From assembly GCA_040380755.1 (NCBI GenBank), contig JBEIIL010000169.1, positions 1 to 6,382 on the forward strand: a stretch of DNA of 6,382 bases, in the 5' to 3' direction. This DNA is from Alsobacter sp040380755. GTDB lineage: Bacteria; Pseudomonadota; Alphaproteobacteria; Rhizobiales; Beijerinckiaceae. Each line of letters begins with the position of its first letter. Positions within the stretch are counted from its first letter, which is position 1. Both the position numbers and the translations under genes were made by a program. The notes beneath the pieces were generated by a model. It was given only the letters and a program-made list of their open reading frames with translations, was not told the origin of the DNA and did not search any database. Shown in pieces: positions 5,223-6,382 of the stretch.

Positions 5223-6382
5223 CTAACCGTTGACACGGCTCACATCGCTCACGACAGGCCGGGCCTTGAGGCCGGCGATGATGGCGTTCAGGTGCTTCAG
5301 GTTCCACACCTCGAGGTCGATGACGATTTCGCGGAAGTCGGAAGCGCCCTTCCCCACGACGGACAGGCTGTCGATATTGCCGTCATTGTCGCCGATCACC
5401 TGGGCGATCTGGGCAAGCGTCCCCGGCTCGTTGATGGCCGTCACGGCGAGCTGTGCGGGAAACCGCTGCGGCTCTGTCTCGTCGATGTCCCAGCGAACGT
5501 CGAGCCACCGGTCGGGCTGATCGTCGAACGCCGTCAGCGCCGGCGACTGGATCGGATAGATCGTGATCCCCTCCCCCGGCTTCAGGATCCCGACGATGCG
5601 GTCGCCCGGAACGGCACCGCCGTCCGGCGCGAACCGGACGGGAAGGTCCCCGTTCAGCCCCCGGATCGGGATCGAGAGCTTCGAGGGCTTTGCCTTGCCG
5701 GTCCCCGGCACCTTGAAAACGAGGCCCTCGGCCGTCTTCAGCCCGAACCAGCCGCCCTCGGTTCGGTCTGCCTCCGGCCCGGCGGAGCGCTCCTCCTTGA
5801 AGTCAGGATAGACCGCCTTGACCACGTCGCCTGAGAAGATTTCACCGCGCCCGACGGCGGCCAGCACGTCCTCCAGCGAGGTGCGGGCCAGCCGCGGCAG
5901 GGCCGCCTTCAGCTTCTCTTCCGAGAAGGTCTTCTTGCCGCGCTCGAAGGCCCGCTCGACGATCTGCCGCCCGAGGCCCGCATACTGCTTGCGCACCGCC
6001 GTGCGGGTGGCGCGGCGGATGGCGGCGCGGGCCTTGCCGGTGACGACGATCGCCTCCCACGCGGCCGGTGGAACCTGCCCGGGCGCCCGCGCGATCTCGA
6101 CCTCGTCACCATTGTGCAGCTCCGAGAGCAGCGGCACGATGCGGCCATTGACCTTGCAGCCGACCGCCGTGTTGCCGACATCGGTATGCACCGCATAGGC
6201 GAAGTCGATGGGCGTGGCTCCGCGCGGCAGCGCGATCAGCCGCCCCTTCGGGGTGAAGCAGAACACCTGATCGTGGAACAGCTCCAGCTTGGTGTGCTCG
6301 AGGAACTCCTCGGGGCTTGAGCCCTCCGCAAGGGTCTCGACCGTCCGACGCAGCCACTCATAGGCGCGGCTCTCGCGCGCAA
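5223..6382 (-). CDS. rsh: Bifunctional (p)ppGpp synthetase/hydrolase Rsh, C-terminal half (partial)
   Basis: RelA/SpoT homologue, the enzyme that makes and degrades the stringent-response alarmone (p)ppGpp. Only the regulatory half is in the window; the catalytic HD hydrolase and synthetase domains lie beyond the right edge. About 386 codons are visible, roughly half of a usual Rsh of 700-800 aa. The visible part begins in ARESRAYEWLRR, the linker after the synthetase domain, followed by EFLEHTKLELFHDQ and the TGS domain (VFCFTPKGRLIALPRGATPIDFAYAVHT, first ~100 visible residues), a helical and central region, and a C-terminal ACT domain from about AVTAINEPGTLAQIAQVIG to the end (SRVNG, TAG stop). 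TGS and ACT sense ribosome and nutrient state in this family. Position upstream of pyrE in the same direction matches alphaproteobacterial order. Nothing suggests frameshift or decay in the visible part. Confidence 0.96.
   Translation of the reverse strand, partial: ARESRAYEWLRRTVETLAEGSSPEEFLEHTKLELFHDQVFCFTPKGRLIALPRGATPIDFAYAVHTDVGNTAVGCKVNGRIVPLLSELHNGDEVEIARAPGQVPPAAWEAIVVTGKARAAIRRATRTAVRKQYAGLGRQIVERAFERGKKTFSEEKLKAALPRLARTSLEDVLAAVGRGEIFSGDVVKAVYPDFKEERSAGPEADRTEGGWFGLKTAEGLVFKVPGTGKAKPSKLSIPIRGLNGDLPVRFAPDGGAVPGDRIVGILKPGEGITIYPIQSPALTAFDDQPDRWLDVRWDIDETEPQRFPAQLAVTAINEPGTLAQIAQVIGDNDGNIDSLSVVGKGASDFREIVIDLEVWNLKHLNAIIAGLKARPVVSDVSRVNG

Noticed and set aside
5122..5307. N-terminal extension of PyrE to 5307
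   Set aside because: It would overlap the end of rsh by about 85 bp and reads as Arg/Pro-rich sequence unlike any orotate phosphoribosyltransferase. ATG 5121 has a ribosome binding site and a family-typical N-terminus.

Overview
The window is GC-rich bacterial chromosome, almost certainly from an alphaproteobacterium. The main evidence is the minus-strand order rsh > pyrE > pdxJ > acpS, a core arrangement familiar in that class, together with GC-ending codons and an Rsh C-terminal half of the alphaproteobacterial type. Genus cannot be fixed from the sequence alone. There is no mobile element, CRISPR array, tRNA or rRNA that I can see, and no clear new multigene system.

Layout. Bases 1-88 are runs of G and C that look like a poor-quality contig end. 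Bases 89-435 hold no convincing long gene but carry several small symmetrical motifs: a 12-bp palindrome, two copies of a GTGC-N6-GCAC dyad 63 bp apart, a 16-bp inverted repeat, and a hairpin just upstream of a ribosome binding site. A small unknown protein (436-651, +) is followed two bases later by a Tat-type, YkuE-like metallophosphoesterase (654-1562, +). Convergent to it and overlapping by 8 bp is a probable L,D-transpeptidase lipoprotein (1555-2136, -). A divergent intergenic region (2137-2389) with an FNR/FixK-like box separates this from a class II histone-deacetylase-family hydrolase that probably starts at TTG (2390-3322, +). A 53-bp AT-rich gap with a small hairpin separates it from the convergent acpS.

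The right half is one tightly packed minus-strand operon: the C-terminal half of rsh running off the right edge (5223-6382), then pyrE (4537-5121), pdxJ (3780-4535) and acpS (3376-3783). The last three are joined by a 1-base gap and a 4-base ATGA overlap. The operon links (p)ppGpp metabolism with pyrimidine, pyridoxal phosphate and acyl-carrier-protein cofactor synthesis. The left half groups two envelope enzymes whose B. subtilis relatives, ykuD and ykuE, are also neighbours. The most useful leads are that pairing, the helically phased dyads upstream of the small unknown gene, and the FNR-like box between the transpeptidase and the deacetylase.
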